From assembly GCA_033782935.1 (NCBI GenBank), contig JAWQEG010000284.1, forward strand, positions 434,001-498,000: a stretch of 64,000 nucleotides of DNA. Direction: 5' to 3'. The first letter of the stretch is position 1; each line of letters begins with the position of its first letter. The notes beneath the pieces are model-generated. The model had not been told where the DNA came from and made no database searches. It saw only the letters and a list, made by a program, of their open reading frames with translations. A program made the position numbers and the translations under genes. Below, in pieces: positions 1-11,149 of the stretch. The DNA comes from Petrolisthes cinctipes. Lineage: Eukaryota; Arthropoda; Malacostraca; Decapoda; Porcellanidae.

Positions 1-790
1 TTGTTTGTATACTGTGATTGTGAAATCTTTGTTGTGTTCAAATGTTGTGCTGGCAAGTGATCTGAGGGCTTTAAGTCTTTGCATGCATTTGTTTTTAATG
101 GCTGTGATATGTTGCTTGAATGTCATGGATATATTGTATGTTATGCCAAGTATTTTGGGTGTGTGTGGTATAGGTGTGTTGTTTATGGTGAGGTGTGGTG
201 TCTAGTGGTGTTCTGCCTTCCAGTTGGTGAGAAGGGTGGCAGTTGACTTGGTGGGTGCTATTTTAAGTCTGTTTGTGGTGAACCAGGCATCAAGTGTGTT
301 GAGGTAGGGTTGGAGGATGAGAGTTATTGTGTGTGCATTTCTGTGTGTACATGTGAGTGTTATGTCACCTGCGTAGGAGGCTATGTGTATTTGTGGTGTC
401 TGGGGTGTTGGTAGGTCGTGCATGTATAGGTTGAAAAGGGTGGGTGAGAGTACAGAGCCTTGGGGGACACCATTGGTGAACCTTTTAAGGTTAGATGACT
501 GACCAGCATGTGTAACATGGGCTACTCTTCCTCCCAGGAAGCTGGTCAGCCATTTTTTTGTATTATTGTGTATGTTTGTGTTGTATAATTTGTTTGTGAG
601 TTTGTGGCTGGGGATGGCATCAAATGCTTTACTTATGTCCAGTGTAACTAAGAGTGTTCTGTGTGGGAGTCTATCTGAGTACATGCCATCATAAATTATT
701 TGTGTGAGGTCTGTAAGAAGAGTGTTTGTTGAGTGTAAGAGTCTGAAGCCATGTTGTGAAGATCCAAGGGGGATGTGTGGTGTGATTAGC
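1..790 (-). pseudogene. Non-LTR retrotransposon RT fragment, runs off left edge
   Basis: Reverse transcriptase relic of the Jockey/I type, read right to left. From about position 790 down I see QHGFR, then the RT palm start with LVTLDISKAFDAIP, the GVPQGSVLSP block, and the catalytic block. The usual YADD is YAGD here (positions 364-375), so one metal-binding Asp is lost. The thumb region (KIAPTKSTATLL) follows. A stop at 202-204 interrupts the frame, but the same frame continues to position 1 with NTKILGITYN, typical of the segment after the RT. An upstream in-frame stop lies near 795. The copy is therefore 5' truncated and inactive. Endonuclease and ORF1 are not in the window. The family is clear; the exact clade is uncertain. 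Confidence 0.85.
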
Positions 791-917
791 TAATAATGAG
801 GCGCTCAGTAACTTTGGAGGGGGTACAAAGGAGGGTGATATAGATTGGGATAGGAAAAATCAGTCATGAGACTGATATAGTTTGATCATTTCATACATTA
901 TATCAATTACCAATATA

Positions 918-2159
918 TCAATACTTGGTGTAACTACCATTAGACAGTATAACCTGTTCAAGTCTCCTTGGTATACTTTCGACAAATTGTTGGGTAATAG
1001 GTTGTCGACGTAAGACTTCCCATATCCCTTTAACTGTGTCGAACAATACTCTCTGATTTCGGTCATCACAACCATCCCATTCTCAGGTCACGTAGAACCA
1101 GAGGTTTTCAATGGGATTTAGTGTGGGGATCTGGGTGGCCAATCAAACACTGTGATATTAGGGTGAGCCGCAATCCATTCCTGAACAATCCTTGCATTGT
1201 GGATAGGTCATTTATCGTGCAGAAAGTAAAACTGTTCACCCTCCGGTATTACTGACGCTGTCACAGATGGCAACATGACATCCTCCAGTATCCTAACGTA
1301 TTCCTCTGCATTTAAACCGTTACCAAGCTCAACACGCTCACCAATACCACTCCAGGTCATCCAGCCCCATACACCCCGAGTGATGCATTCACTCCGCCTG
1401 TTGGGAGTAACGTTGACCTCGTCATACCTGTCAAAGGAGATTAGAATTATTATATAGAAATGCACTACTCTGCATTGTTTATCGCAACCTCTTTGTAAGA
1501 TTATGTAATTTACTATTTTTAATGCATATATATATATGATTATAATCAACTGGTATTGCTATATTAAATTTACATTATATTCGAAAGCAAACACACCATA
1601 TCAGATTCTGTCAACATCACAGTTATATATTCGGTTTCTGTTCGCATACGTATTAAGACCAGAATATAATTAATCTTGTATTTTTCCGACGTCAGATACG
1701 CTTGGGTCTCAGATCATCTGTCGAAAATGTATAATGCGTCACAGAAAATCACCCATTTTCAGAAGGTTATATCCATTCCTGCATATTGTGTTGCAAATGC
1801 AACACGTCGCTATTTGTCGCATTGTGACACTCCAGATTTCATTGTAGGAACACGCGATTGGATTCCCCTCAGATTTCAGTGTTCATAATACGGTTCTTGA
1901 TGATCACTGCAGCTTTAATTAAAAGTCTCTTGATGCTGCGTGGAGTAACCTTCGGTGTCTCATTTATACGACTAGTAATATCTTGGTCTTCCTTGTGTTT
2001 TGTTGACCAAGGTTTGCCTGTACGGGACCTATTGTTCAGGTTGCTATCCACCTCGTATCGATTGATCCACTTATGAACAGTTTTCTTGCATACATTATTA
2101 TTATTTCTCTGCTTTCTCCCGTAGATGTGGACCAGACTCATGCATATATATAAATACAC
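918..2159 (-). pseudogene. Tc1/mariner-type transposase relic
   Basis: DDE transposase of the Tc1/mariner superfamily, inactivated. The N-terminal part (2159 down to about 1870) has a helix-turn-helix style domain containing KKTVHKWINRY and TPRSIKRLL. The middle part (1436-1208) shows RGVWGWMTWSGIGERVELG, followed by FLHDK and then PIHNARIVQEWI, matching the second catalytic Asp block. A stop lies between those two stretches. A frameshift precedes LNPIENLW, which carries the catalytic Glu. The spacing between these two acidic residues is about 35, as expected for DD34E-type enzymes. The C-terminal region then reads in frame through one more stop to a natural stop at 918-920. About 215 bp of AT-rich sequence (1445-1660) separates N- and C-terminal halves and may be an insertion. 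I found no convincing terminal inverted repeats. Confidence 0.8.
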
Positions 2160-2435
2160 CTCTCATTTCTTTCGTGATTTCATGTCGTCAAAAGTCTCTA
2201 CCCAGCATGTGTTGGTCGTTGCACAAACAGTGCATACCTGGTGAAATACTGATGTAGACATCTATGACTACGGTTTGAACAAGGTACGGTAACCAAAAGT
2301 CATGGCAACACAACGCATTACGTAAATTATATTTAATCACGTTTATTACGCTCGGTGGATATTTTTTTTTATAATCTGTTGTCATCGTTTATAATCAGAA
2401 TTGGCACTACAATTATTACGAAGTATAGCCAGGGA
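2160..2435. other. No recognisable feature
   Basis: AT-rich spacer between the Tc1-type transposase relic and the Penelope-type ribozyme region. Nothing in it supports a gene, an RNA or a repeat. Confidence 0.4.
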
Positions 2436-2571
2436 GTAGGATATGTTGAAGGATATGGCTTGTTCTGGATTTATGAGTTTATTATTTGTTTCAATAGATC
2501 TTACAGTTTTTCTTAAATCTTCACTTAAATGGTGGATAAGTGAGGCAAATGTTGTACTGTTGGGGGAAGTC
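2436..2571 (-). pseudogene. Putative Penelope-like element 5' coding fragment
   Basis: Directly downstream (minus strand) of the hammerhead-like motif an open stretch encodes NKLINPEQAISFN at about 2444-2485. Nearly the same peptide ([12 protein letters not shown]) is encoded on the plus strand at 21089-21128, so this is a repeated element. Its position just after a Penelope-type hammerhead motif suggests the start of a Penelope ORF. No RT domain is present here. The element identity is inference. Confidence 0.4.
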
Positions 2572-2604
2572 GACGTTTCGTCCAGTACGTTGGACATCTT
2601 CAGG
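2572..2604 (-). ncRNA. Hammerhead ribozyme-like motif (Penelope type)
   Basis: Read on the minus strand: CTGAAGA core (2597-2603), one bulged T, stem II GTCCA/TGGAC (2591-2595 with 2580-2584) closed by a 6-nt loop, GAAA (2576-2579), then CGTC. This keeps every invariant core base of the hammerhead (CUGANGA, GAA), and the cleavable nucleotide would be the C at the end of CGTC. Stem III is only two base pairs. Minimal hammerheads of this kind are known from the terminal repeats of Penelope-like elements. In vitro activity is unknown. Confidence 0.55.
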
Positions 2605-2615
2605 ATGAAGTGGTG

Positions 2616-3345
2616 ATTCTGGGTGTTTTTTTTGTTTTTTGTTTTTCAGGAGAAAGTACCTCTGCTTGGGCCTTATGCCTGTGCTGGCGGGCCCAACAGT
2701 CTGGTTTCCACACAAACACCCGATAGGATGCTGATGCCAGCTTGGTTAAAACCACATTGTGTTGTTCATAGTCATGCCACCCAAGACGTCCAGAAGGACC
2801 CGCCATGAAGGGGAAGCACACTACAACAACCGATCCACCGCCAATCCCTCCTCCAAATCTGTAGGGAAGACGTTGAATCCTGGTGGAAATGCAGGAAATC
2901 TAAAAGTTTTGGAGAGTAGGGGATAGTCTGAGTGGTTTAGTAAAAGTTGGAGTAAGGTCTGGAACTGAGTCTAGTTGAAGAGGTAAGAGGTTGAACTCTG
3001 ATGGAAAAGCAGAGTTTCTATAGATTGATATAATTAGTGATTGGGTGAGAGTGTGTAGTAAAGATTAAGGTAAAGACTTTGAGCTTTTATATCAAAGTTG
3101 AAAAGGAGTGTAGTTGGAGGAAGAGTTATTGGATATTCACCTTGCTGAAGTAATCCAGTAATGTGTGTGAGGGCGAGGGTATCGTGGATGAGTGGGTTTG
3201 ATAAAGTACAAGAGAAGAGGGGTGAGGATTTGAAGGAAGTGGGGAGTTACAGGGGCTTCAGCCCTGTTTCCCTAAGGTTAAAGCCCTGGAAGAAAAATTA
3301 TTATTGTATGGGTGTTGGTGTTCGTTGTAGTATGAGTAAAATGTG
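2616..3345. other. Unassigned sequence
   Basis: Contains a somewhat GC-richer stretch (2640-2815) and then a purine-rich, G-heavy stretch (2870-3345). Short ORFs occur on both strands, but none resembles a known domain. No terminal repeats were seen. Confidence 0.3.
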
Positions 3346-3430
3346 TGTGTTGCAGTTTAGGTTTGTGGGGTGGGGTGAGAGCCATCAGGACCCAGGCTTG
3401 AGGAAGGAAGTACACAAATAGCTCTAGGCT
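3346..3430 (+). repeat. Direct repeat copy 1 (about 85 bp)
   Basis: About 85 bp repeated imperfectly at 3640-3727. Both copies run from GCAGTTTAGGTTTG through GAGAGCCATC to ACAAATAGCTCTAGGCTC. The family is unknown. Confidence 0.75.
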
Positions 3431-3639
3431 CCACTTGTCCACTGCAGTTCGGTGAACTGCCTCTAGTCTCTGGTGCCACGTGGAACTAAATAAAATTAAA
3501 CAAAAAATGCCACATGAAGACATCATTCCCGAGCATGACACTTTTGACTGAGACCCTCAGTGACCTACACCCGTCACAGGCTGCTAGTAGGAGTTGTACC
3601 GTTAACTCAGGGTGCTGCATGTATTTGTATTGTGTATAG

Positions 3640-3727
3640 TGTTTGCAGTTTAGGTTTGGAGGGTGGGGCGAGAGCCATCGTAGGACCCAGACTTGAAGAA
3701 GGAAGCACACAAATAGCTCTAGGCTCT
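3640..3727 (+). repeat. Direct repeat copy 2 (about 85 bp)
   Basis: Second imperfect copy of the repeat at 3346-3430, about 210 bp downstream of it and about 50 bp upstream of the truncated Penelope RT. Confidence 0.75.
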
Positions 3728-3777
3728 GCTATTGGAGAATATGCTTATTGGAGGATATGCACCTGGTTAAGCCCCCG

Positions 3778-4155
3778 TCACAGTGAAAACCCACAAACCT
3801 GGCAACGCCCTCAGGCCTATCATCTCCCAGATCCAGACTGCAACCTACCAACTGGCCAAATCACTCAACAGCTTACTTTCACCTTACGTGCCCAGCAAGT
3901 ACAGCCTCAATTTAGCCACAGATTTTCTCCAAATTCTCCGCGATTCCCCTAAAGTAGGCAACCACATCATCGCCTCCCTGGACGTTGAGAGTTTGTTCAC
4001 TAATGTACCAGTGAATAAAACTATAGACATCATCCTCCACCGGGTTTACGAACACCCAGACCTCCCACGACTGGACATCCCCAAGACCTGCCTCAAGATT
4101 ATACTCGAACTCTGCACCAAGGAAGCTCCATTTTTTGCCCCCGTGGAAAAATGTA
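3778..4155 (+). pseudogene. Penelope-like RT, N-terminal part (split by a MITE)
   Basis: Reverse transcriptase of a Penelope-like retroelement. The frame opens abruptly with KTHKPGNALRPIISQ, an RT block diagnostic of this family, so the copy is 5' truncated at about 3778. It continues through the SLDVESLFTNVPVNKTIDII block, which bears the first catalytic Asp, and on to CTKEAPFF. A one-base frameshift follows just before the element is cut at 4155 by the MITE at 4156-4606. The sequence resumes at 4607. Adjacent segments differ in composition, and the upstream 85-bp direct repeats are not part of the RT. Confidence 0.88.
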
Positions 4156-4606
4156 CAGTTGCCTCTACTTGTAGCGAGCACAGCGTACGGTGGGTTTGAC
4201 GGTATGTGGCACCACTGTGTTTGTTTACTCATAGTTATAGTAAACGTGACACCACTGTGTTTGATTACTCATAGTTATAGTAAATGTGGCATCACTGTGT
4301 TTGTTTACTCGTAGTAATAGTATATGTGGCACCACTGTGTTTGTTTTCTCGTAGTAATAGTGAATGTGGCACCACTGTGTTCGTTTTGTTGTAGTTATAG
4401 TAAATGTGGCACCACTGTGATTATTTTGTTGTAGTAATAGTAAATATGACACCTCTGTGTTTGTTTACTTTCATTAATAGTAAATGAATGGACAGAACTC
4501 ACCGTTGTTAAAGTATCCACCATTAGGACGCCATGTAAACAAACACAGTTATGCCACATTTCGCCCAAACCACCCGACTCTGTGTTCGTTACTAGTGGGG
4601 GCAACT
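4156..4606. mobile_element. Tc1/mariner-type MITE with TA target duplication
   Basis: 451-bp non-autonomous DNA transposon inserted in the Penelope RT. The terminal inverted repeats begin CAGTTGCC at the left and end GGCAACTG at the right. They stay recognisable for about 70 bp inward, with conserved CACTGTG and TTTGTTTA stretches. A TA dinucleotide sits on each side (4154-4155 and 4607-4608), the signature target duplication of Tc1/mariner elements. The core is an array of seven 40-bp repeats (4205-4484). There is no transposase ORF. Removing the element with one TA rejoins the two RT halves, so the boundaries are well supported. Confidence 0.88.
4205..4484. repeat. Tandem array, 7 x 40 bp, inside the MITE
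   Basis: Units start at 4205, 4245, 4285, 4325, 4365, 4405 and 4445. Each begins GTGGCACCACTGTGTTTG or a close variant and ends in a TAGTAATAGTAAAT-like segment. The unit's first half equals the subterminal part of the MITE's inverted repeats, so the array probably grew from the element end. Confidence 0.93.
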
Positions 4607-4940
4607 GTACCAGCAGATTGACTTCTTCATGGGTACTGTTGATGAGGATCTTCTCAAATATAATCGCCCATCGATATACTGTCGGTATATTGATGACATT
4701 TTTGTTCAGGTGAAGGACAAAGATGAGCTACTACTACAACAACGGTTTATCTCCTCTTCTGGTCTGAACCTCATCTACGAAAAATCAATAGATGGTAAAC
4801 TACCCTTCCTGGACCTCTTGGTTGCCCACCATAACTCAGACTTCCAAACCACAGTATACACAAAGTCCACCAACAATGGATGGTGTCAAAATGGTGACAG
4901 TGAATGCCCCAAGAGATACCTCCAATCCACCATCGCATGA
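4607..4940 (+). pseudogene. Penelope-like RT, C-terminal part
   Basis: Continuation of the RT at 3778-4155 after the MITE. It contains FFMGTVDEDLLK, the catalytic box YIDDIF (codons at 4686-4697) and GKLPFLDLLV, all typical of Penelope-like enzymes. Compared with the family, a short piece between the QID region and FFMG is missing (an internal deletion of roughly 12-16 residues, inferred from the usual layout). The frame ends at 4940, shortly after the KRYLQSTI block. The rest of the C-terminus and the GIY-YIG endonuclease are absent, so the copy is 3' truncated as well. Confidence 0.85.
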
Positions 4941-5554
4941 ACGATAAAAGAGATTTGTTTTCAAACCCAGTACGTTGTCCAGCAGTTACCAGCAACCCGG
5001 TGCAGGGAAGGTGTGAGACAGAGAGGATGGTGGAAACGGGAGGGCGAACGTGGAGGAGTGGGTGGATATGAGAGTGAGGTGTATTTGGTAGGGAAAAAGG
5101 CCACCTATGTCTCGTTTTTTTTTTTTTCAATACTATTATCACATAGGAAAGCAACTGTACCAATAAAATGTTCTTACACACTAGCTACATAGCATGCATT
5201 ATTCTGATATACATATTTTGTTGTTACTGTATCTGTTTTTACTGTTCTCGCTGCATCTTTGTTACTATTGTGGATACGTGCATTTCGATAAGTTAACTGA
5301 CCGACGTAACATTAGCTCTTTACGATGATTATCGGCATCTGGACTAAAGAGAGATTACTATACTAAGATATAACGTTGACACAGATTACCTTCCACTATA
5401 TAGGCCAATATATTCGAAAAACCCACAGATGCAAAAGATGACCTAATTTAATTTTAACAGCTTAGGCTGTACAGCTATCATTATTATGATAGCTGATAAG
5501 CCACATCCATGAGTAAAGCTGAGTTACTGAATGCCACGGTAATGCAGGGCATTA

Positions 5555-5585
<31 letters not shown>

Positions 5586-6350
5586 TGAGGGATGGCTTCC
5601 AGTACACTCGCAACTTATAATAATTTATTTTGTCATTTTTGCTCAACCTGTTAGCGACCACATAGTAACGTGAACACTGGAATCTGTGAAAGTTCATTAT
5701 GAAATGATCAATCTGTAGGCTATTTTATTACTCATGGTCGGAGCTGAAAGGATACTACAATGGCAATTTTCGATACAAAACTTCCACTATCCATAATGCT
5801 AAAAAATATTCTTGAAAGTACTATTATTGACAAAAATATTCATCGTCACAGACTAATAAGCATATTACAATGACAAACATATGGGGGCGAGCCTATAGTA
5901 TATTATGGTCAACTGGTGGTTGCGTGTCATGTTCTAGCAACATTTTACGTGCTCAGACGTTACACTCGAGATATTATACTTTACGTAAAGTAAATATAAG
6001 TAACTTTATCATGCAGAATATGTAATAATAATAACTCTACGATGTATTGGTTTTCATTGGCCTATATTGAATAATTATAAATACGGACAACAGCGGACCC
6101 TAACTGCTGCCTCACTACCTGATCAACGCGACTGTTGCCGTAAAAGTGCATAGTACTGAAAGCACACACAGTGACAAGGGATTCTCCTTTCCACCAAAAT
6201 GTTGTGTTAAAAGAATCATGTTTGTTTTGCAGTAGTATTTATATTGTTAGTTTATGTTAGTGTTGTACTATTGCTTTCACTACCATCCCCCCTCTACAAA
6301 CTGCTTCCCTACACCAACTCACTACTCTCATCCTCTACACCCCAGATCCC
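4941..6350. other. No recognisable gene; one (GT)n tract
   Basis: AT-rich sequence with a (GT)n run near 5560-5585 and scattered stops in all frames. I see no coding domain or repeat with a partner in the window. Confidence 0.4.
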
Positions 6351-6354
6351 TCTG

Positions 6355-6754
6355 CACCCTCCTCTAAACTCATTCTAGCACGTGTTTCGGGTAAGAGAGT
6401 CGACACTAGCGGTTCATACCTTGTGGGGTACACACATTGACAATGCTAAATGATGAACGCGGTATGGAGGAGACTATACATGGACTAATTGAAATTCCAG
6501 AAATAATTAAAAGCCTTGGACAATGAGTAGCGGAATTGCAATGAAACATATGAAATATCCTCTATACCTATCAAGAAGACTTTACAGTTGCAGATAAACA
6601 GAGTAATTAGGTTGTTAGACAGAAATCTCAAGATGAAGCATTCGTTTCCCGATGTGTCTCATTAATGCGGCCACATGCTCATAATCGCCGACTTCCTTAG
6701 GTAAAAAGTTAGGCGAAGTAATTATATCTCTTGAAAAACATAACAGAGTTTGTT
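6355..6754 (+). other. Left flank of the gypsy element, possibly part of an older element
   Basis: This stretch abuts the left LTR of the 6755-16347 element. The right flank of that LTR element (16370-16960) encodes an Env-like fragment on the plus strand, so this flank might be its other half. I could not find supporting protein motifs here, and the frames are broken. Confidence 0.2.
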
Positions 6755-7763
6755 TGTACCAGTCCTCTAAGGCTTTAACTCGTTCAGGATCTGATACAGT
6801 ACCTTGTTCTGGAGTTGTAGTAGTAGTAGTAGTTGTAGTAGTAGTTGTGTTAGGTAGCGAGCTCGGCGTTGTGGTGTTCTTAGGTAATTGACTTCACAAG
6901 TTTCTTAAGGCTTAATTTATTACTATGTACTTATGTCTATACACGGAATTATATTGATGTGCCTTGTCTGATATTATTGTGTCTCTCTCTTATGGAGACA
7001 GTTTATAGCCCTTAGGGCAGTGTTATTCCCTAATTTTTTCACGAGAGCCAAAAGTTCAGGACATATTCAGATGAGAGCCGCATAAGCCATAAACTGAAAT
7101 TCTTGACTTTAATAATACAAAAAAAAAATAAAATAACCTTCATTTAACGTTTCTCCTTTTCTCTTTGTGTTGAATAATTATGAAAAGTAAAGAATTGCCA
7201 GGGCCACAAGGACTATTCCCATTAGCAATTTTATTAAATGATACATCTGATACGGCATAGTGATGCAATTTATATCTAATACTTTGGACTTTTTCTCTGA
7301 TCACTGATGATTTTCTCTCTCTCTCTCTCTCTCTCTCTTTCTTGGGAGCCACCAATCAGGTCATTGCGAGCCGCCACTGGCTCGTGAGCCGCACAATGAA
7401 GACTTAGGGAGTCAGTGTAGGTATCCTACCTGTTAGTTAAACTTCACTGCTTATATACATTCTCTACTTGGAAATGCCAGTAATGTCTAGATACATTACT
7501 ACCAGTTTGAAAAAAGGGGAAGGTCTAGTTAAGCTCCACCCAATTCTCCTCTCTCTCCCTCTCTTACTTTCTCTCTCTCTCTCTCTTACTCTCCTTTGTG
7601 AGTGAAGGTACAAACATCCGGTATTACCTGAGAGCACTGGGTTTGGAGAGATGAAAATAAGATAGGGAAAGTTAATGGTCTGAGGGGGATGCAGGTAGGT
7701 AACTTTATGGTGTTTTGGTGACCCTATTCTTCTACATGATCTTAGGGGCTTTTATGGTGTACA
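6755..7763 (-). repeat. 3' LTR of the gypsy element, with an insertion
   Basis: It matches the LTR at 15743-16347 nearly base for base over about 600 bp, from TGTACCAGTCCTCTAAGG to CTTTTATGGTGTACA. It is about 400 bp longer because an extra segment (about 7018-7402) interrupts it. The (TAG)n and (TC)n microsatellite stretches are shared by both LTRs but differ slightly in length. Confidence 0.9.
7018..7402. mobile_element. Insertion inside the 3' LTR (hAT-like MITE?)
   Basis: Absent from the other LTR, which reads straight through CCTTAGGGAGTCAG. Here the sequence leaves after CTTAGGG, runs about 385 bp and returns after a second CTTAGGG, giving a 7-8 bp target duplication. The left end begins CAGTGTTATTCCC, reminiscent of hAT termini, and the interior contains GAGAGCC and GAGCCGC motifs near both ends. 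The right terminus does not mirror the left well, so the superfamily is tentative. A (TC)n run lies at 7311-7338. Confidence 0.6.
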
Positions 7764-10570
7764 TCGCTCAGTCCGCTACCAGCCTGGCCTCCAGGCGTTA
7801 ATGCTTTATTTAATAGAAGGCCAGTTCACAATATTGGTAGGGTACATGATAACTAAGATATTTACAATGAAGACATGAAGAGTAACCTAAAAATAGACAT
7901 TAAGACATTGGCACACCATATGCTTAAAATTAACATTACCGGTAATACATGAATATAAATACATGAACATGAATACATTGTTACATAAAATTTCATCTTA
8001 ATATTAATGTATTTAGCTAGGTGCATGTTATTGTGTGTATATAAGCTAACCTATGCTAAAGATTCACACATTAATGAGGGGGGGCCATGTTGCTATGTTG
8101 AGGCTGTGAAATAACAGTCTTATTCTTTTCAATACAAGATAAGTCCGTATACGTCGATAGATTTTTCGTATACCATACAAAAATAGTATAGCAGACTGTC
8201 TTATACAATACATAAATATTATAGTACATGCCAGAAAGATAAGACATGGGATAATAAACATTGGTACCAAGTTTTATTTTGATCAATATATGGAGGAATC
8301 AAATGATATAATAAGGATGTTTTAATCCTATTATCATTGCGTAACTTAATAGTTTCAATTTTTCCGAAACAACTGATAATTAGGAGATGTTAAATAAGTC
8401 GACTTTAAATGAAATATGTTGAAAGGTGGAAAAGATTGTGTCATGTTTTCAAGCAAGTTTATGTTTATTAGGCAGGGTAACGATTCCCTTGGATCGTATT
8501 TCCTATGAGTCTGCTTCTTTATAGTAGCCTTAAACCATACAATGTGTAGGGTGATTAGGGCAACTTAATGTGAATTATGTATCAGCAGGTAAGTATAGAT
8601 AGTGGAAATTAAAATTGATGATGAAAGAGAGTTTTGATTAGTAATAGATATGAATGTACACTCACGAGCACTAATTTCTGCTCAAGGTTTGGTCCTTCCT
8701 TCCTCCCCCTACCCTGGACAGAGGGAAGAGGGGGATCGGAGCTGGGGGAGAGAGTTTACCCCGCCTTCACCCCACCCAACTTCCCCCACCTTCATCCTCT
8801 AGTTGTCAGTTAGTGATTAGCCATAAATAATTTTCCCTGTGTAAATGATGGATCTTCTAAAACAGTATCGTAGTAAACACTATGAATGGCCAAGACGATC
8901 TCATGTCAGCCTCGCTTTATTTACCTTTGTAATATAGTCGTAAAGTTCCAGTCAAAGGGAAAGACAAGTAAAAAACACAACACACTCTCTCCCTCTCAAG
9001 GTTAAGTAGAAGAGCAAAAAGGGAAAATAATCCACCGGATTCATATTCAGATTTTGCATCAATTGGAGACTTAAATGCAAATAAATATGCAGGACAAACA
9101 TATAAATGAAGATATGCAACATGGCACTTGAGGAGTTGTGTGTCATCGATGACATCATCACTAAGTTTAATACTTATTGGATGAAAACCGAATATTAAAG
9201 GATTAGTTCCATTTTCATTGGGAATTGTTGAAGTGTGTAGCTTGTGAATAACATTTTACCTTTTATGTGAATAATAATGAGTATATGATCTTGTGTTAAA
9301 ATACTACGCATGACTGCATAATAATATACCAAGTAGGTGTATGAAGATAATAAGTAAGATGGTATTTCATCATTGATTGTGCCATTACATTTCGTAGTTG
9401 TTGGAGTGGTAATAATTGTGAGTTGATCTTACCTTACTCGCTGTAAATACTCTCACAATTAATAAATGGTTGTCATTCCTCGCTAAGTTCCTCACCTGCT
9501 ATCATTTTCTTGCCAACTCACAGAAATAAATAGAAGCCTAAAAATATGATGTGATTATTTCATATATGTAGTTCTTTTCATTCGTTGATCATGTAAAGCT
9601 ATATTAATCGTATTTAAATTCTGTGCAATGATTTGCACTCTAATACAGTATATACCTGTTATTCTATGTTACCTTGATTTGCAAAGGCTTGTCCTGCAAC
9701 TTTTTATGTATGGGATAATGCTTGTATACCACTATCTAAGCAGTACCAAAAAGTGCTCATGAAATTTCACTTAAAAATTATCTAAATCACGATCTGGGCT
9801 GTGACGATGGCTCTAAGCCATTATATTGTTGTATTATAAGCGAGCAATATTACCTGAGTCGCTGAACTCATTCCTAGGTCGCCCAATAGTGAAAGGACAC
9901 TATAGAATATAATGCATTTAAATAGGTAAATTCATTCGTGTGATACCTGTCAAACAAAACTACTGTATCATTAAGTACCTTATCTGTAACCACTGCTTAA
10001 TGGCAGAAAATTTATGTAATAGTTCAAATATATCCTGTAAAGGAATAGGGATCATATCGTTCGTCACCAATATTTTATTTATTTTCCTTTTATTTTCAAC
10101 TGTTTGATAAAATTGTAAACGAGAGCTCTCGGATTTAAGACGTCATCTTTATCTGCGTTATGCACTTCGTCGGAGCTTGTAGCCGCCGCGAGCATAGACG
10201 TGTAAACCGTTATATAGGTTGATTTGGGCCACATCTGTAAGAAAAAATATTATATTTAATTGGAAACCGATCGGAGTTTTTGTTTGTAATTGTTTATTTT
10301 ATTACCATCAGTAGTAGGGATAATATTATTAGGAAGAGGAAAGTTTTGATGTTCCAGAGATATTGACTTGTTTAATTTTGGATGTTGGGTTTTTGCGCAC
10401 TTTTTACCAATTTCTTTATTCTGTGTACACAAACAATATCATCCGCCTGGTAAAATTATTCTTTATTATAAATTTATTGCCTACTAAAGACATGACTGTG
10501 TGAAGTTTCGATCGGGTACCCGTATTATTATGTTATCACCTGGAGTGAACATTTGAGTTATTTACTTTAT
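7764..10570. other. Non-coding interior of the gypsy element
   Basis: Between the integrase relic and the 3' LTR the element has about 3 kb with no sizeable ORF on the minus strand. This is where an env gene or a long 3' UTR would sit. I see no Env motif and no clear polypurine tract next to the LTR. Part of this stretch may be later insertions. Confidence 0.4.
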
Positions 10571-10869
10571 TATGTCGGCGATTACGCATTTTATTCCTGC
10601 AAGCCTATAATTTGTTTTGTTATGTCAGCGATTACGCATTAGTTCCCTGCAAGCCTATAAATTGTTTTGTTATGTCGGCGATTACGCATTTTTCCCTGCA
10701 AGCCTGTAATCTGTTTTGTTATGTCGGCGATTACGCATTTTTTTCCTGAAAGCCTATAATTTGTTTTGTTATGTCGGCGATCACGCATTATTTCCCTGCA
10801 AGCCTATAATTTGTTTTATTATGTCGGCGATTACGCATTTTATTCCTGCAAGCCAATAATTTGTTTTGT
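10571..10869. repeat. Minisatellite, 6 x 49-50 bp
   Basis: Six tandem units start at 10571, 10621, 10671, 10720, 10770 and 10820. Each begins TATGTCGGCGATTACGCATT (with minor changes), continues with a CCTGCAAGCCTATAAT-like segment and ends TTTGTTTTGT. The units are adjacent with no spacers, so this is not a CRISPR array. It lies inside the gypsy interior, downstream of integrase in the element's reading direction. Confidence 0.95.
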
Positions 10870-11149
10870 ACAAAATGATGAAATTGTAGAAATGCAACTC
10901 ACTGTCGTTCAGCGTAGTTGTCCACGTTGTAGCATGGCTTCTGTGTGGCAATTTTATATCATATGAAAGACGTTTCTGTACACCTTATAGTATTTTATGT
11001 GGAGTTTTCCCTTTTATTTCCCCGTTTTGTAATGTTTATAGACTGTCATATCGATGCAGTCTTCCCATGTGGAGGGATTTTCATTGTTTCTGTGCCACGA
11101 AGTACTTCTAGTATTTTACGGTTTTGCCGTTTTGTTAACCCATTAGATG

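Noticed and set aside
1445..1660. An intron in the Tc1-type transposase (a CCTTTGACAG acceptor-like site at about 1433-1445)
   Set aside because: No matching donor context, and Tc1/mariner genes rarely have introns; an AT-rich insertion is simpler.
10571..10869. Possible CRISPR array (regular 50-bp repeats)
   Set aside because: The units abut without unique spacers and the genome is eukaryotic; the 40-bp array at 4205-4484 is rejected for the same reason.
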